Below are positions 11,195 through 22,342 of a stretch of DNA of 64,000 bases, piece after piece. Within the stretch, counting starts at the first letter, position 1, and every line of letters begins with the position of its first letter. Source of the DNA: Sycon ciliatum (taxonomy: Eukaryota > Porifera > Calcarea > Leucosolenida > Sycettidae); assembly GCF_964019385.1 (NCBI RefSeq), contig NC_088653.1:11343192-11407191 (forward strand), written 5' to 3'. The notes beneath the pieces were generated by a model. That model saw only the letters and a program-made list of their open reading frames with translations, did no database searches and was not told where the DNA came from. The position numbers and the translations under genes were made by a program.

Positions 11195-11720
11195 TTTAGA
11201 CGTGCCCGGTCGCATCCAAGCCTACAATGACTTTGTGCGCCCAGTGATGGAGTACTGCCCCATCGTCTGGATGTTAGCAGCCCCATCCCATCTTGCAAAA
11301 CTCAACCGTGTGGAAGCCCGGGCCATCCAAACCATCGCCCTAATGTTTTGGCCACCGAGTGTTGCTCTTCGTCGGATAGTTGCAGCACTTTGCCTCCTGT
11401 ACAAGATGGATTGTCCAGATGCACATCCCCTTCTACAGAGGATGCTGCCAACCCAGCAACCCCAACACCAAACAGTCCACTCCACCCGTAGTACGATTTA
11501 GAGATGTTATGCCCATGCACACCAACTGGCAAATGAACTTCCAGTCCGTTCCCGAAACAACCTGTGCCAAGCCTACCCTCACACACTTGTCACCGTCTGG
11601 AACCAGCTGCCCGCCGGAGTCTTCTCTGGTCCATGCTGCACCAAGAACTTGCAACATTAAAAAGGTTGCAGCCAACCATTCTTTGAAGACCAACGACTGG
11701 TCGTGGGCACATGACCATCT
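11195..11720 (+). pseudogene. LINE ORF2 C-terminal region
   Basis: Two overlapping frames carry the C-terminal block of the same element. NDFVRPVMEYCPIVWM appears near the start and the WNQLPAG-type ending is shifted into another frame toward 11720. At least one frameshift separates them. The 3' UTR follows from about 11725 to 12055. Confidence 0.75.
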
Positions 11721-12062
11721 CTGAGTATCAGCATCACATCTGCCTCACCCCATGACTTTTAAATTCCGCTCCAAATACTCCTCCCAATAACATCTAATCT
11801 TCTTTTCTCTCGTTCTCCACCTAACACTGGCTTTGTGATCTTTTCCTCCTTGAAATGTCCTGTCTCTCCTCCTAACATTTCGTATCATGTACCTGTCACT
11901 CCTTCATTGTGTGTTCTTCTTTCTTTTTGGTATGTTTTATGTCCCCATGACGTCGAGACCTCAGGTTGGCTGAGGGCAAAAAGCCTTACCATCGCTATGC
12001 TTCCACTATGCAATTTTTTTGTCTTTGCCTGTGAGCTGTGTTCATTGTAAATAAATATATAA

Positions 12063-12163
12063 AATGGTCGCACTCATTGACTGTATAAGGTTTGGTTACG
12101 TTGGTGGACAGTTAGTTATAACTTGGAACATTTTGTCCTTCTCCTTTTTCACAATAAATTAAG
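12063..12163. repeat. Half of the hairpin repeat
   Basis: About 100 bp closely match 8393-8480, the loop and right arm of the hairpin at 8295-8502. It ends the 3.9-kb stretch unique to module copy C. Its arm is therefore inverted relative to the left arm at 8312-8390, as if the LINE sat between inverted repeats. Confidence 0.75.
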
Positions 12164-12434
12164 TACAGCAATGTAGTGATAAAACCAGGTCAAAGCAGAA
12201 TAGCTAAAAACAACGATGATTAATACGTGACCAATTTACATCATGCCTATACATAATTCATTGTTCTTGCTCTCATTTGCTCATGCCACTATATTACCTT
12301 GTTGATGCGGAAGGAGACAATGTACGGGAGAAGGCACGTCACAACATGAAGAGAAGGCACGGAAGTTTACTCGAAAAAAGGTATTCAACTGCGTAATTCT
12401 TCCTCGAGCATGCCTCAGGGATAATTTGACTTAC

Positions 12435-12533
12435 ATTATTCCTTGGTTCCAACGAATGTCCAGAAGTGAGAAGATATTCCACTGTGAAAACACCGACAAA
12501 CCATGCTGCACGATGTAATGGTGTGTTACCCTC
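12435..12533 (-). CDS. Ankyrin-repeat exon (copy C)
   Basis: Exactly 99 bp and 33 codons on the minus strand, in one open frame. It begins with GNTPLHRAA and contains VEYLLTSGHSLEP, the canonical ankyrin repeat (TPLH helix 1, then VEYLL helix 2). The upstream border is CTACTTCCAG|G (acceptor) and the downstream border is AAT|GTAAGT (donor). One exon equals one repeat and is phase-symmetric, so gain or loss keeps the frame. Its helix-1 residues (WFVGVF) are less canonical than in the other copies. Ankyrin repeats are protein-binding modules; the parent gene is not identified. Confidence 0.8.
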
Positions 12534-12552
12534 CTGGAAGTAGCAGCAAATT

Positions 12553-12646
12553 AAAGACAAGACATGTACACACATACACACATTCATACACATGTTGATG
12601 CACACACACCCTTGCACGCACACACACACACACTCATGCATGCATG

Positions 12647-12697
<51 letters not shown>

Positions 12698-12890
12698 ACA
12701 CACAAACACACACACAAACACTAAAAACACACACACACCTCAGATCCCAGATCTCAGACCTGCCCATCGCAGAAGCAATGGTAAAGAACAGCTACGACAC
12801 AGCAACTAGTGATGGGATAACACAAACACACACAAACACACACACACGCACACACACACACACAAACACACATACACACACACTTTTTTT
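12553..12890. repeat. CA microsatellite next to ankyrin exon
   Basis: Two CA-rich tracts (about 12565-12740 and 12822-12885) are separated by a conserved intron sequence. In gene orientation they are TG-rich tracts lying just upstream of the 3' splice site. Long His/Thr frames over them are artefacts. Confidence 0.95.
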
Positions 12891-13199
12891 ACAAGATAAC
12901 CACAAACCATCATGGTGCAAACGCCGGCAAAAACGCACAGAGATGCGCATAGCGATGGCAGCTGAAGCAGTGGAGGCGCGGCAAGAGCAGCTAAACCGAC
13001 CAGGGATCTCGGCCTCAGCACTGCTCATGCGCGCCAAACAGAAAAATACGAAAATAGAAAAAAATGAGCAGGAGCACTACAGAGCAAATGTGAAATAAGG
13101 GTGGCAGCACGGTCACGGAATGTTGTTAAATGGGTTGAAAAAAGTTGAGGTTCAGGTACACCATACATTGACTGCATACGCCCAGCAGCAGGTACCCGA

Positions 13200-13255
13200 A
13201 ATCATACACACACGCACGCGCGTGCGCGCGCACACACACACGCACATGCGAACAG

Positions 13256-13312
<57 letters not shown>

Positions 13313-13491
13313 CGCGCGCGGAAGTATTACACACACACACACACACACGTACTATACACACACACCAGTACTACACACACACACACACACACATCACACA
13401 CACACACACACACACTATACACACATACACACATACACACACACTATACACACACACACAAGTACTATTTACACACACACACACTATACAC

Positions 13492-13577
<86 letters not shown>
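13200..13577. repeat. Long CA microsatellite, 3' tail of minus-strand LINE
   Basis: About 375 bp of CA repeats with CACG, CATA and CTATA variants. It directly abuts the 3' end of the minus-strand LINE at 13585, so in LINE orientation it is a TG tail. It may have grown from the element's simple-repeat 3' end. Confidence 0.95.
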
Positions 13578-13578
<1 letters not shown>

Positions 13579-13584
13579 TCACAG

Positions 13585-14357
13585 GTGCGTAGAGGCCCAA
13601 TGCCAGTTAGCAGATCGCAGATACTTATGAACGCCTTTATAGAACTGCTGGAGGCAAGGTAGAGTAAGTGGTGCTGTGATGAGCTCTGGGGGAAGGCGAT
13701 TCCACTCCTCAACGATGGCGGACGGAAATGATCGCTGTACGCTGTTGCGTGAATGACGGTTGTGGGGCATGGCAAACTGCAATTCATGGCAAATCCGGCT
13801 CTGCTGATTAGTGCGAGGATGCCCTTGCAGCTCTGGTGCACGGCAGGGATCATTGCTCGCAGTGATGAGCTAGTTGGGAGGCACTGGAGCTTGTATAAGT
13901 ACGTGTGAGCAGCAACAGCATGGCGGAGGGCCAGACTTGGGAGCCATGACTCACGAGAGATGATCTTGAGAGCTCGTAACTGAACTGGATCGAGCTGGCG
14001 AAGGTTTGTAGTGGCAGCCCCCATCCAGACCAATGGGCAGTATTCCATTACTGGTCTGACGAAGCCTTTGTAGACTCGCTCTCTTCCACGAACATCAAGG
14101 ATGGGAGCAGCTCTGTTCAGGAAGTGTAACCGCTGGCGTGCACGTACGGCTACAGAGCGCAAATGCTGGTGGAAAGACAACTGTGTGTCGAACCGGACTC
14201 CTAGGAGCTTGAGCTCTGCTTCCTCCACAACTGGTACTCCATCGAAGGAGATCGCTGGGAGCTGCCGATGTGGCCGATGGTGATCGATGGTGAGGGCCTG
14301 GTATTTGGTGGGCTCAAATGAGATCTTCCAGGCTTTGCCCCAGGCGGTTAGGTCATC
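13585..14357 (-). pseudogene. LINE ORF2 C-terminal region
   Basis: An uninterrupted frame from 14357 to about 13585 carries AWGKAWKISFEPTK (after the active site), LLGVRFDTQLSFHQHLR and YKGFVRPVMEYCPLVWMGA. It is the post-RT and C-terminal part of the LINE whose RT core lies on the far side of the hAT insertion. The frame then runs into the TG tract, which adds meaningless Cys/Val codons. The usual W-N-x-L-P ending is present in a second frame near 13700. Confidence 0.85.
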
Positions 14358-14362
14358 CATTG

Positions 14363-15535
14363 CAGGGCATAGATTAACGGCCGGACATCGGACATTTTCC
14401 GGCCATTTTCGGCCACTGACCGGACGTTTTCAATTTCACCGGACATAGTGTCCGGTCAAAAAAGGAAAAAAAGAGCAGCGACCTTTCGACCTTTTTAATG
14501 CAGAGTTGGGCTTTCTTCGGAGCTTAGGCCAAATGCGACTTGCATATCGTACAACTAACACGTCTACACCGTAGCCTCGATCCCTCAGGCGTAGACTTCA
14601 CCATAATCCGCCTGGAGCAACGCGGTTGCTACAGTCAATTCACACTTTCGACCTTTGGCACATGCATGGTGTCGACTTCGCACCTGAATCTATGCCTGCA
14701 GTGCAGTTGTTCGCTCTTGAGAGGAAGATGATTGTCTTCTTTTATTTTTCACTCTTTCACTGACCAGGAATGCAGCGATAGTCTTTTAGAATGTCTTCTG
14801 GAAAGCGAAAGGGAGATTCAGAGGACTTGCCGCCGGGCAAAAAAAGTCCGTGGTGTGAAGGCCGCTACTTTTGATAAGTGGATCTCGGACAATGATGCAG
14901 AGCTGACTACTTCCGCCTGGCTGATTTATGACCGGCAGAAGAACGATCGGCTGTTACCAGAATGTTTGAAGTGTTCCGTGTCACTGTGCATCAAGTTTGT
15001 AGACAGAGTCCGCAGTTGTACAAACTTCAGCGAGGCTTTCATAACCGGATCCAAGAACCTGAGAACATCAGCGTTCAAGGATCATGCTGGAACGGAGATG
15101 CATAAACGAGGAATGAATCTTTTCCGCAGGGAAGAGTGTCCCGCTCGAAGTGCCCTCGAATTCGGTCAAATTGCGAAGGCACTGTGCGAGATGGACGATG
15201 GTGCTGCCGCTATTGCACGACGCAAATTCGAACTGACTTACCTTCTCTGCAAGGAGCATATCGCGTTCGCAAAATTCTTGACTGCAACGCTTTCTTGTAC
15301 ATACATTTGTCGTCAGTAAATAGTTCAGTTTCTAATACAAATAAATTGGCGAATTGTACATAGTAATGTGTGAGATACGTCCACATAATGAGTTATTGTG
15401 AATATACTTCAGTGCTACTAAAAAAAAAGAAACACCCTGAAAATGTGTTGTGGAAAATGTCCGGGCATGTCCGGACAGATTTCAAAACGGAAGGACATTT
15501 GTCCGAGCTAAATGAAATCCTTAAGCTATGCCCTG
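14363..15535 (+). mobile_element. hAT-like DNA transposon (5-bp target duplication)
   Basis: 1,173 bp with terminal inverted repeats CAGGGCATAG (left 14363-14372, right complement ending 15535), extending to about 17 bp with two mismatches. It is flanked by CATTG (14358-14362) and CACTG (15536-15540). The LINE at 1771-2205 shows the empty site. CAGGG-type termini with 5-bp duplications are known in the hAT5 group. Several copies of the TGTCCGG word lie near both ends and could be transposase binding sites. The single internal frame is too short for a full transposase, so the element is non-autonomous. Confidence 0.8.
14732..15319 (+). CDS. C17orf113/ZNF862-type N-terminal domain carried by the hAT-like element
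   Basis: The frame contains AATFDKWISDNDAELTTSAW and GSKNLRTSAFKDHAGTEMHK. These resemble the N-terminal TTF/BED-like zinc-finger region of hAT-derived C17orf113/ZNF862/KIAA1586 proteins. The true start is probably ATG 14791 (MSSGKRKGDSED) in another frame; a shift at the A-run near 14840 would connect it. The first cysteine pair is altered (CSVSLC). The frame ends at 15319 without the RNase H-fold transposase core, so this is at best a DNA-binding fragment. Confidence 0.55.
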   Translation: MSSFIFHSFTDQECSDSLLECLLESEREIQRTCRRAKKVRGVKAATFDKWISDNDAELTTSAWLIYDRQKNDRLLPECLKCSVSLCIKFVDRVRSCTNFSEAFITGSKNLRTSAFKDHAGTEMHKRGMNLFRREECPARSALEFGQIAKALCEMDDGAAAIARRKFELTYLLCKEHIAFAKFLTATLSCTYICRQ

Positions 15536-15540
15536 CACTG

Positions 15541-16280
15541 CATGCTGCAAAACACGGCTTCGTTCATTCACGTCTGCGCCCACTGTGATACACTGATACA
15601 GCGTGGTGTCGTCCGCATAGACAGAAAGATCTACGCCCTCTCCGAGAGTAGTGTCACTGTCATTCACGTATAACAGAAACAGGGTAGGCCCCAATATACT
15701 TCCTTGAGGAACACCAGCGGTAATGGGAAAGACATTAGACTCATGGCCAGATACGACTGCACGGAGATACCGAGCTGATAGATAGTCGGTCAACTAAGTT
15801 AAAAGAGGGCCCCTGAGCCCATAGACAGCAGCCTTGTGAATCACACCTTTGTGGGACACCTTTTCAAATGCTCCAGCTATGTCTATTGCAAGAACATGGG
15901 CTGAGCCTCCCGAACCGGAAGCTCTACGACATTTATGATGTAGGATCATCTGCAGTTCCGAGGCGTCGGCGGAATCCATATTGCTTTGCAGACAGAACAT
16001 TATGGCAATCTAGAAAGTTCATGATTGCGAAGTTCACAATGCCTTCCATTACCTTCGAGGTAATGTTGAGCAGGGACACTTGTCGGTAGTGGCTGATGGG
16101 TGAACGGGAGTTCTTCTTGTGAACTGGAACTATTCTGGCCTCTTTCCAGTCTGCCGGTTGTCTTCCAATAGAGAAACACGTGGCAAAGAGGCGTGCTAGG
16201 GGGGGGGGGGGGGCAGCAAGCTCGTTTGCACAAGTCTTGAGGACACAACCTGGGATGTTGTCAGGTCCTGTTGCTTTAGG
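15541..16280 (-). pseudogene. LINE reverse transcriptase with YADD
   Basis: Minus-strand frames carry ATGPD (near 16265), LAIDIAGAFEKVSHKGV, then GVPQGSILGPTLFLLYVND and the active-site YADD at 15619-15608. Stops and frame changes occur between 16000 and 16250 and around 15794. A poly-C run (plus-strand G-run 16200-16213) lies in the finger region. The hAT element begins 72 bp beyond the active site. Confidence 0.8.
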
Positions 16281-16771
16281 CTCGGGCTACAGCTGGTTCC
16301 CTGAAATGCACTTGGTGCAAGGGGGCGGTAGACTTAGGCTCATCCTCGAAATCATCCACAAGAGAGCATTTCCCAGCAAAATACTTCCCAAACGCCTCAG
16401 CTTTGCTTCTATTGGTGGAGTGTTAATTGCCATCACGATCGATGATAGTAGGTAAGCTAGAGTTGCGTCCATGGCCACTGGCTTGCTTCAGAGTTTTCCA
16501 CCACTCTTTATCGATTGCACAACCTGCTTGCAGTCGAGCTCGAAGACGCTGACGGTGGATTGACTTTGCAGCAGAAATGCGGAGGCGGGCATTTGTGCAG
16601 GCTATCTTGTATGTGCTCTGATTTTGCAACACAAGGTTGTGAGCGCCAATGCCGCCAAGCTCTTGTCTGGGAGGTGTGTGGTGACTACGGGCTGGAATTC
16701 ACCAAGCTTACAAATCAGGCCAAATGCATTAGTTAGAAGTAGTTTACACTTAGGGTCGCCCAGTGCTGCCA

Positions 16772-17689
16772 TCATTGTTTATCACTGGTCGGCAAAGTTG
16801 GTGCGCAACCAGGCTGAGCTGACCCTGGTGCCGTCTTCCGACTGTCGGATGTGTGGAAGGTCCACCTCCTGCAGTATAGTGGCATTGGCCAGAAGTTGGC
16901 AGCAAGCAGGATATGCAGGGAGCTGGCATCCACCATCGCTGTTGCAGATATGCAACCGCTATCATTGACATGCATGCTAGAGGTATGGAGCACTACTAGT
17001 GTGTTGGAGTTGACGGCCCTGCTACGCAAATCAACAAATTTGCATAACCGGTCTTCAGTTCTCTCCCTGCTGAGATTACCAACATACACGACAGCTCTCT
17101 TCGCTCTGTGGGGCTCATCTGCAATGAGTTTCCATGCATCGTCGAAGATTAGCTGCAACACCTTTGTGCTCTTGTTGCGCTTTCGTTTCCGTGGCTGCTG
17201 AAAACCGTCATCCGCGTCACTCTCGCCCACGCTGTCCACACTGTGGCCAGGACTCGCCCCTGGGCGAGCATCATTTTCAAATTCAGTACGGGGCGCATCT
17301 GATGCTGGACTTTGGTTCAGCGCGCTGGTAGATCTACTCGTACTCGAACTCCTCCTACACGGCCTGCAGGCTGTGCGGCGGTCAGTACCGGTAAGACCAC
17401 GATTCGTAGTACGTCCTGGCTGGCATGGCTGAGGAGCTTAAGCCGCTGCAATGGCGGATTCTTTGAGAGAAGCAACCTCCTCCTTCAGCTCAGATACTTG
17501 TCTGGATAGCTCATCGAACCTATTGTTCAGGCGATCCTCGCGATCGGCGGCCTCAGAGACAAGTGCGGCCAGACCTTTTAGCACTGCCGATACATCCGAC
17601 CCGAGACTAGGCAGGGAGCCCAACATTTTTGTCTCAGATTCAGTCAAGGCTGATACACGAGAGTTAGTTCTCATGGTAGCTCCGGGCAT
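16772..17689 (-). pseudogene. LINE ORF1 (coiled-coil, nucleic-acid-binding type), one internal stop
   Basis: From ATG 17689 the frame gives an N-terminal heptad-rich segment (NRFDELSRQVSELKEEV) predicted as coiled coil. A TAA follows at 17440-17438. The same frame then continues through a basic linker (PRKRKRNKSTK) to a C-terminal domain with VVYVGNLSRERTEDRLCKFV and ANFWPMPLYCRRW, ending at 16772. Only one nonsense codon breaks about 306 codons. The architecture fits ORF1 proteins of CR1/jockey-like LINEs, which bind element RNA. Confidence 0.65.
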
Positions 17690-18740
17690 GGCAAGTTTCC
17701 GACACTACTCTACTTCTAATAACTGATCTAGTCTACTTCCAGTCCGGCCTGATGCCGGCTGGGCTGCAAAAAAGGGTAAAAAAGGAGAGCCCGAAAAACG
17801 CGTGCCTCACTTTTCCAAAAAAAAACCAAAAAAACACACACATTAACTACAACATGCAGAAACTTGCGGTGCGGGGGATTGCCGGCCATCGGAGTGAGAG
17901 GCTACGGAAAGAAAGGCGTAGACACGGCGGAAACAGAATGTTGGCGGAGCCAAGTATGTACAAGAGAGGATTCAGGGTGGGCCGAGTAGACACTGCAAGA
18001 GCAGAATGTTGGCGGAGCCAAGCTTCTACAAGAGTAGCCGGAAATGAGCGTGGGCAACACCCCATGATTTATTCACTTTATCAAAGTAAATTAGTAACGA
18101 GAAATGGAAGGTGGGAGGGTAAAACAGTAAGAGCAAACAGGAATAATCCACATACAGAACGGATCGAAATATAATAGTCAGGCAAATTCTAGCAAGACAC
18201 TTCGAGTGCGACGTCGAATGTCACCCAGGTTGAGCGCCACATACAAATGCCATACTGACGCCACGTCGAACGCCTCCCACATCGGAGTCGAGCACCACGC
18301 ATGAATGCCATTTTGAGAGACACGTTCAATGTAACGTAGAGAGTCACGTTCAATGTCATGCAGAGCACCAAGCCACGTAGAGTACCAGATGTGCATGCAC
18401 TATGCTTTTTTGGTTAACATGATCACCGTGATGTGCAGAGCAAGCAGCAAAGAATGAGCATGCAGTAACAGCACTATCAATCATAGCAGCATAGATTGAG
18501 CGGTAGCACAAAGCTGTGTGTATCCATTAATCTGCATTATCACCATAATGCTACACACACGTCTCGTTTATTCTTTTTCTTTCCTTCTTTTCTCTTCTTC
18601 TTTTGCTGAGAGCCTTCTGTTCCCATATTTTCTTTTCATCTGTGTCCGCATTCCTGGGTTACTTGGACATCATTCGCTTCCTTGTCATGGGACAAGTCCG
18701 TTCGGTTTGCGAATTCAAATAAACACAACCAACCAACCAA
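17690..18740. other. No gene seen; LINE 5' flank and short direct repeats
   Basis: The region upstream of ORF1 is A-rich. A 21-bp direct repeat occurs at 17934-17954 and 18002-18022. A degenerate repeat around the word ACGTTCAATGT occurs between 18190 and 18390. The rest is AT- and CT-rich. The open frames are short and unrecognised. Confidence 0.45.
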
Positions 18741-18789
18741 CCAACCAACCGCACGCACACACGCACACACACCTTGAACCTTGAACGTG

Positions 18790-19344
18790 CCTATTGCCGA
18801 TGGCAATGACAGCGAAGGGACTATCTGCTAGCTTTTCTGTACGGAGCGTGGCGCTTGAGGTCCCCGGTACGACGGCAGACCTTTCCACATGCGCAGCGGA
18901 AGCCAGAGTCAGGATCAGGAGGAGCACGGGCGGGAGGACGACGATGAGCAATCTGCCTCCAGGCAGAGCGATCCTGGGCAGCATCCAACCAGCAGTCAGA
19001 AGGCACAGGGGGGCTGATGGAGCGGAGATCATCCACAATGGCGTCACATCACCGCTTGCGTGGACCATTGCGAGGGCGTGTTGCAGGGAGCTCCCCAAAC
19101 AAAACTCGCTTCGGCATGCGGTCGTCGTTCATCCGGCCAACATGGCCAAGCCAACGCAGTCGATATTCTCGGATGATGTACGCGACGTCACAGTCAATGC
19201 CAAGGATTCGGGACATGGTAACGGAGGTTACGCGGTTGTCCCTCTGGACCCGCCTGGATACGCCAACGATGATGCGAACACACTGGTGATGAAAGGTGTT
19301 GAGAGAGCGCAGGTCTGGTGCCTTCGGTGTCCACGTCTCTGCTC

Positions 19345-19346
<2 letters not shown>
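18790..19346 (-). mobile_element. LINE 3' fragment with C-terminal zinc finger, flanked by CA tracts
   Basis: Minus-strand frames carry REYRLRWLGHVGRMNDDRMP and PRNGPRKRW, then WLDAAQDRSAWRQIA and a C2H2-like finger (CACGKVCRRTGDLKRH). This is the C-terminal tail of the LINE group whose endonuclease resembles craniofacial development protein 2. CA tracts with CCTTGAACC repeats lie on both sides (18751-18785 and 19346-19400). It is a heavily 5'-truncated copy related to the element at 47540-50165. Confidence 0.75.
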
Positions 19347-19381
<35 letters not shown>

Positions 19382-19553
19382 TGAACCTTGAACCTTGAGC
19401 CTTGAAACTGCCACCTAAAGGTGATCCAGTGCCTCAAAGAGGCAAGGAGGGCAGAGTTACTTCTTGCATTTGTGTTGAGCCAGGTACTGGGGATGTGTGA
19501 ACTTCGGAGAGCAGGTCGGGCATGGGATGGTGCGGCGTTCCGATCCAGAGCTG

Positions 19554-19840
19554 TGTGGGAGAATTGGACTATTATTATTACATACCGAAGGTTTATACAA
19601 TGAATAAGAACAAATGCAAAGGAGCCATCAAAACTACGCTCCTTTCCGCACAAAACAGCAAGAAAGAACTAAGGAACAAAAGAGATCGCGTGCCAGGCAC
19701 GACAGGCTAAATCAGGTACAGCAGAAGAGAATACGTCATGATGTACAAGAATGCATAAGTACTGACGCAAGTCAGTACGACGTAAGAAGAGCAGCATGAA
19801 GTAGTACACTGTACACATCAAGGGGGGTCATTCTACTTCA
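19554..19840 (-). repeat. LTR A, 3' copy
   Basis: 287 bp, plus-strand ends TGTGGGAGAATT and CTACTTCA (TG...CA rule). It matches the 5' copy except for about 10 bp missing near 19693 and a few substitutions. A purine-rich tract adjoins it at 19841-19857. Confidence 0.9.
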
Positions 19841-19857
19841 CCTCTCCCCCTGGTGGC
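19841..19857 (-). other. Polypurine tract of element A
   Basis: On the minus strand the sequence CCACCAGGGGGAGAGG immediately precedes the 3' LTR start TGAAGTAG. This is the expected plus-strand priming site. Confidence 0.75.
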
Positions 19858-19942
19858 CACAATAAAGGACACCAACACAATAAAGAAAAAGAATGAGAAA
19901 ATTAAACTGCAAAACAGCCCAAAAACTGAGCAAAGGCAAATA

Positions 19943-22342
19943 TCACCGAAAACGCACGGGTTGCTGCAAATCGGCTCGGTTGCGCAAAACAGGGCCAGGC
20001 TGCACAACAGCAGGCTCATGCAAAGGCAGCAGCACAACACAATCATCCAAATCATTATCTGCAGGCACACTAGCACAGCTGTCATCAGCGCACACATCTG
20101 CAGCAGGATCATACTTCAATAAATCAATATTGATAACCTTTTCGCCAGAACCATCTGTATGAATAATGACAACAGTAGATGGCGAAATGACAGATTTAAT
20201 AAGCCAACCACCTTCGTACGGCGAAAGACACTTCTGATGACGTGTTGGGCGACAGAGCATAACTGGTGTGTCGATACTGTATGGACATTCAAAGGCATCG
20301 CTCGGTACAGGATCTTCCTTCGACAATTCCATCTCAATGTGGTCACGGATCTGCGCGCTACGTTGTTGCAAATGGTCTACCCACGCACCGGATGACATGC
20401 TCGGCTGCTCAGACTCCACAATCACATTGGTCGGCTGCCAACCACACATGGCTTTCATTGGCGAAATGCCAGTTACTGAATGCGGCCGTACTCGGTAATG
20501 GTGTAGCAGCAGATCGAGATCAGAACGCCAATCTCTTGACTCTCGCAGTACTTTCCGAATCAAAGTAAGTAGCGTGCTGTTGAACCGCTCGGCTGCTCCC
20601 TGCGATTGAGGGTGCCTAACAGCTCCATGACATACGGTAACACCAAATTTGGTGAATAGGGCTTCCACGATGACGTTCACGAACTCTGTTCCATTATCGC
20701 ATCGAATTACACGGGGCGGTCCCCAGCGACAGCACACAGACACAACAGCTTGCGCCACACTAGCACCATCATGGTGACGTAACGGGATGACTTCGGCATA
20801 TTTGCTGAACATATCCACACACACTAGAACGCAGTGAAATCGATCATCTCCACCTAGTTCTAAAGTGTCAATCTGCACGACTTCCCACAGATGGGACGGA
20901 ATCACAGCACGCGCTGGCAGGGCACGAGGGCCACGACGAGGATTCGCTGCTTGGCATTGACCGCACGCCTTGACGAACTGCTGACACAATGACGACATGT
21001 TCGGCATGAAACAATGCGAACGCAGAAATTGCCACATGGTTTCCCATCCAGCATGGCCAATGACACGATGAACAGCCACTAATACGCGCTCATGTAAAGA
21101 CGACGGAATAACAGGCACAGACACTTCTTCATTCACAGGAAGCTTGACCGTACGGATCAATAAGCCATCAACTACGGACAGTTGAGACTTGACCTTGCAG
21201 TACGCATCAACAGAGACATCTTCACCAACAGTCAACTGCGCAACGACACGCGCAATAACTGGATCGTTCTTCTGTGCAGCAGCTATCTCAGCTAACGGGA
21301 CAGGACTGGTCGAAATCGCGGCAGCTGTAGCGACAGTGGCAACACTATCCGCCGATGCGTCGGTCTCACGCTGCTGCTGCTGCTTCCAGTACCGCATGTA
21401 CCGCTCGGGCACACGGGCCAGTTGATTCGCCAGGTTCTGCTTCGACGGAACCCACACTACTTTGACAATCATGTCCGATGTAGCGACCAGGTCTTCAATG
21501 ATCTGCAAACGACGTTCAACAAGAACTTGCTGCAATCCGCTGACTTTCCAACGCTTCAAATTATCAAGCAGTGACGTCAGCCAGCCATAGACGGTTTTCG
21601 AATCGGTGTGCAAAACGAGATTCTGCACATTCCACTTGGACGCAAGTGCAAGACCCTGGATAGCAGCATCCAGCTCTGCAATATTGATGTGACGACGGTC
21701 GTTCGGCTTCCGTAACCACGCTTGGTCTTCCACGATCTGGTCACCAACACCAATAGCGACACCGATTGCAATATCCGAAGCGTCACACCACACGCTCCAG
21801 GTGGCAGCAGTTGGGATGTTCCAAACACCTTGCACTGGGTCCTCCGCCAGCACGCGCACCATAGCTTCTTGGCACAGCCGAGTCAGCTCCTCTGGCAGCG
21901 GTTCATCCCAGCCACGAACCAACGATGCGAGCCGCTTCAACCATGAACACAGCGGTCTCAGCCATGAGAAGACGGGGTAGTGGCTGGTCAGCTTCCCACA
22001 CCACTGAAATACATTCCGCTTGGTTGCCAACTGTGGTGCTTCGATGTCTGTGATGTCGCGCCGTTGCCAGCGCACTCCGTCACTAGCAGATGACAGCTTC
22101 AAACCAAGGACAGTGGCTTCGTGAAGCTTCACAGCAGGCTTTGTAGGCAGACCGTAGGTCTCTAAGCAAGCAGACACAGACTCTGACTGCTCGGACGGAA
22201 CAATGATGTCGTCGATAAAGTTATCAGCATCGGGAAACTCACGGATGGAGTATTTCACAATAGCATCCATCAGCTTTGGCGCCACACTAAGACCAAAGGC
22301 CATCCGCTCCATGCAGTAAGTCTTTCCCTGCCACACGATGGT
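19943..22342 (-). pseudogene. Element A pol, C-terminal half (RT end, RNase H, integrase)
   Basis: About 800 open codons, entering from the element B insertion at 22342. In order: RT palm with MAFGLSVAPKLM and FIDDIIV; an RNase H domain with VWCDASD, NIAELD and HTDSKTVYGW; an integrase zinc domain ending CGQCQAAN; and the catalytic core with QIDTLE, RCDNGTEF (the second Asp is codon 20698-20696) and AAERFN. The D, D and E residues all appear present. Apparent codons upstream of 22342 belong to LTR B. The half-protein is separated from its N-terminus by the nested element, so it cannot be made as one chain. Confidence 0.85.

Larger units (their letters stand above)
9005..12055 (+). mobile_element. 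APE-type LINE (CR1/jockey-like), 5' truncated, with SINE insertion
   Basis: A plus-strand non-LTR retrotransposon with endonuclease C-terminus, linker, reverse transcriptase, C-terminal region and 3' UTR. It ends near 12055 in an AT-rich tail (TAAATAAATATATAAA). The 5' end lacks the N-terminal half of the endonuclease. A 307-bp SINE at 9929-10235 splits the RT coding region. Because the whole 8291-12164 stretch is absent from module copies A and B, this LINE arrived only in copy C. Confidence 0.85.
13585..17689 (-). mobile_element. APE-type LINE with ORF1, minus strand, split by a hAT element
   Basis: A non-LTR retrotransposon reading right to left: ORF1 (17689-16772), an RT-linker region (about 16640-16420), reverse transcriptase (16280-15541), then the C-terminal region (14357-13585). 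The endonuclease appears to be deleted between ORF1 and the linker. A 1,173-bp hAT-like element interrupts it at 14363-15535. It ends in a long TG tract. A second, deleted copy is at 1771-2205. Confidence 0.85.

Noticed and set aside
12564-13662. Long His/Thr-rich and Cys/Val-rich open frames
   Set aside because: They are translations of CA/TG microsatellites; the same applies at 35127-35618, 46735-47013 and 47148-47576.
19558-20162. Plus-strand open frames over the LTR and integrase of element A
   Set aside because: Antisense shadows of the LTR and the pol 3' end.
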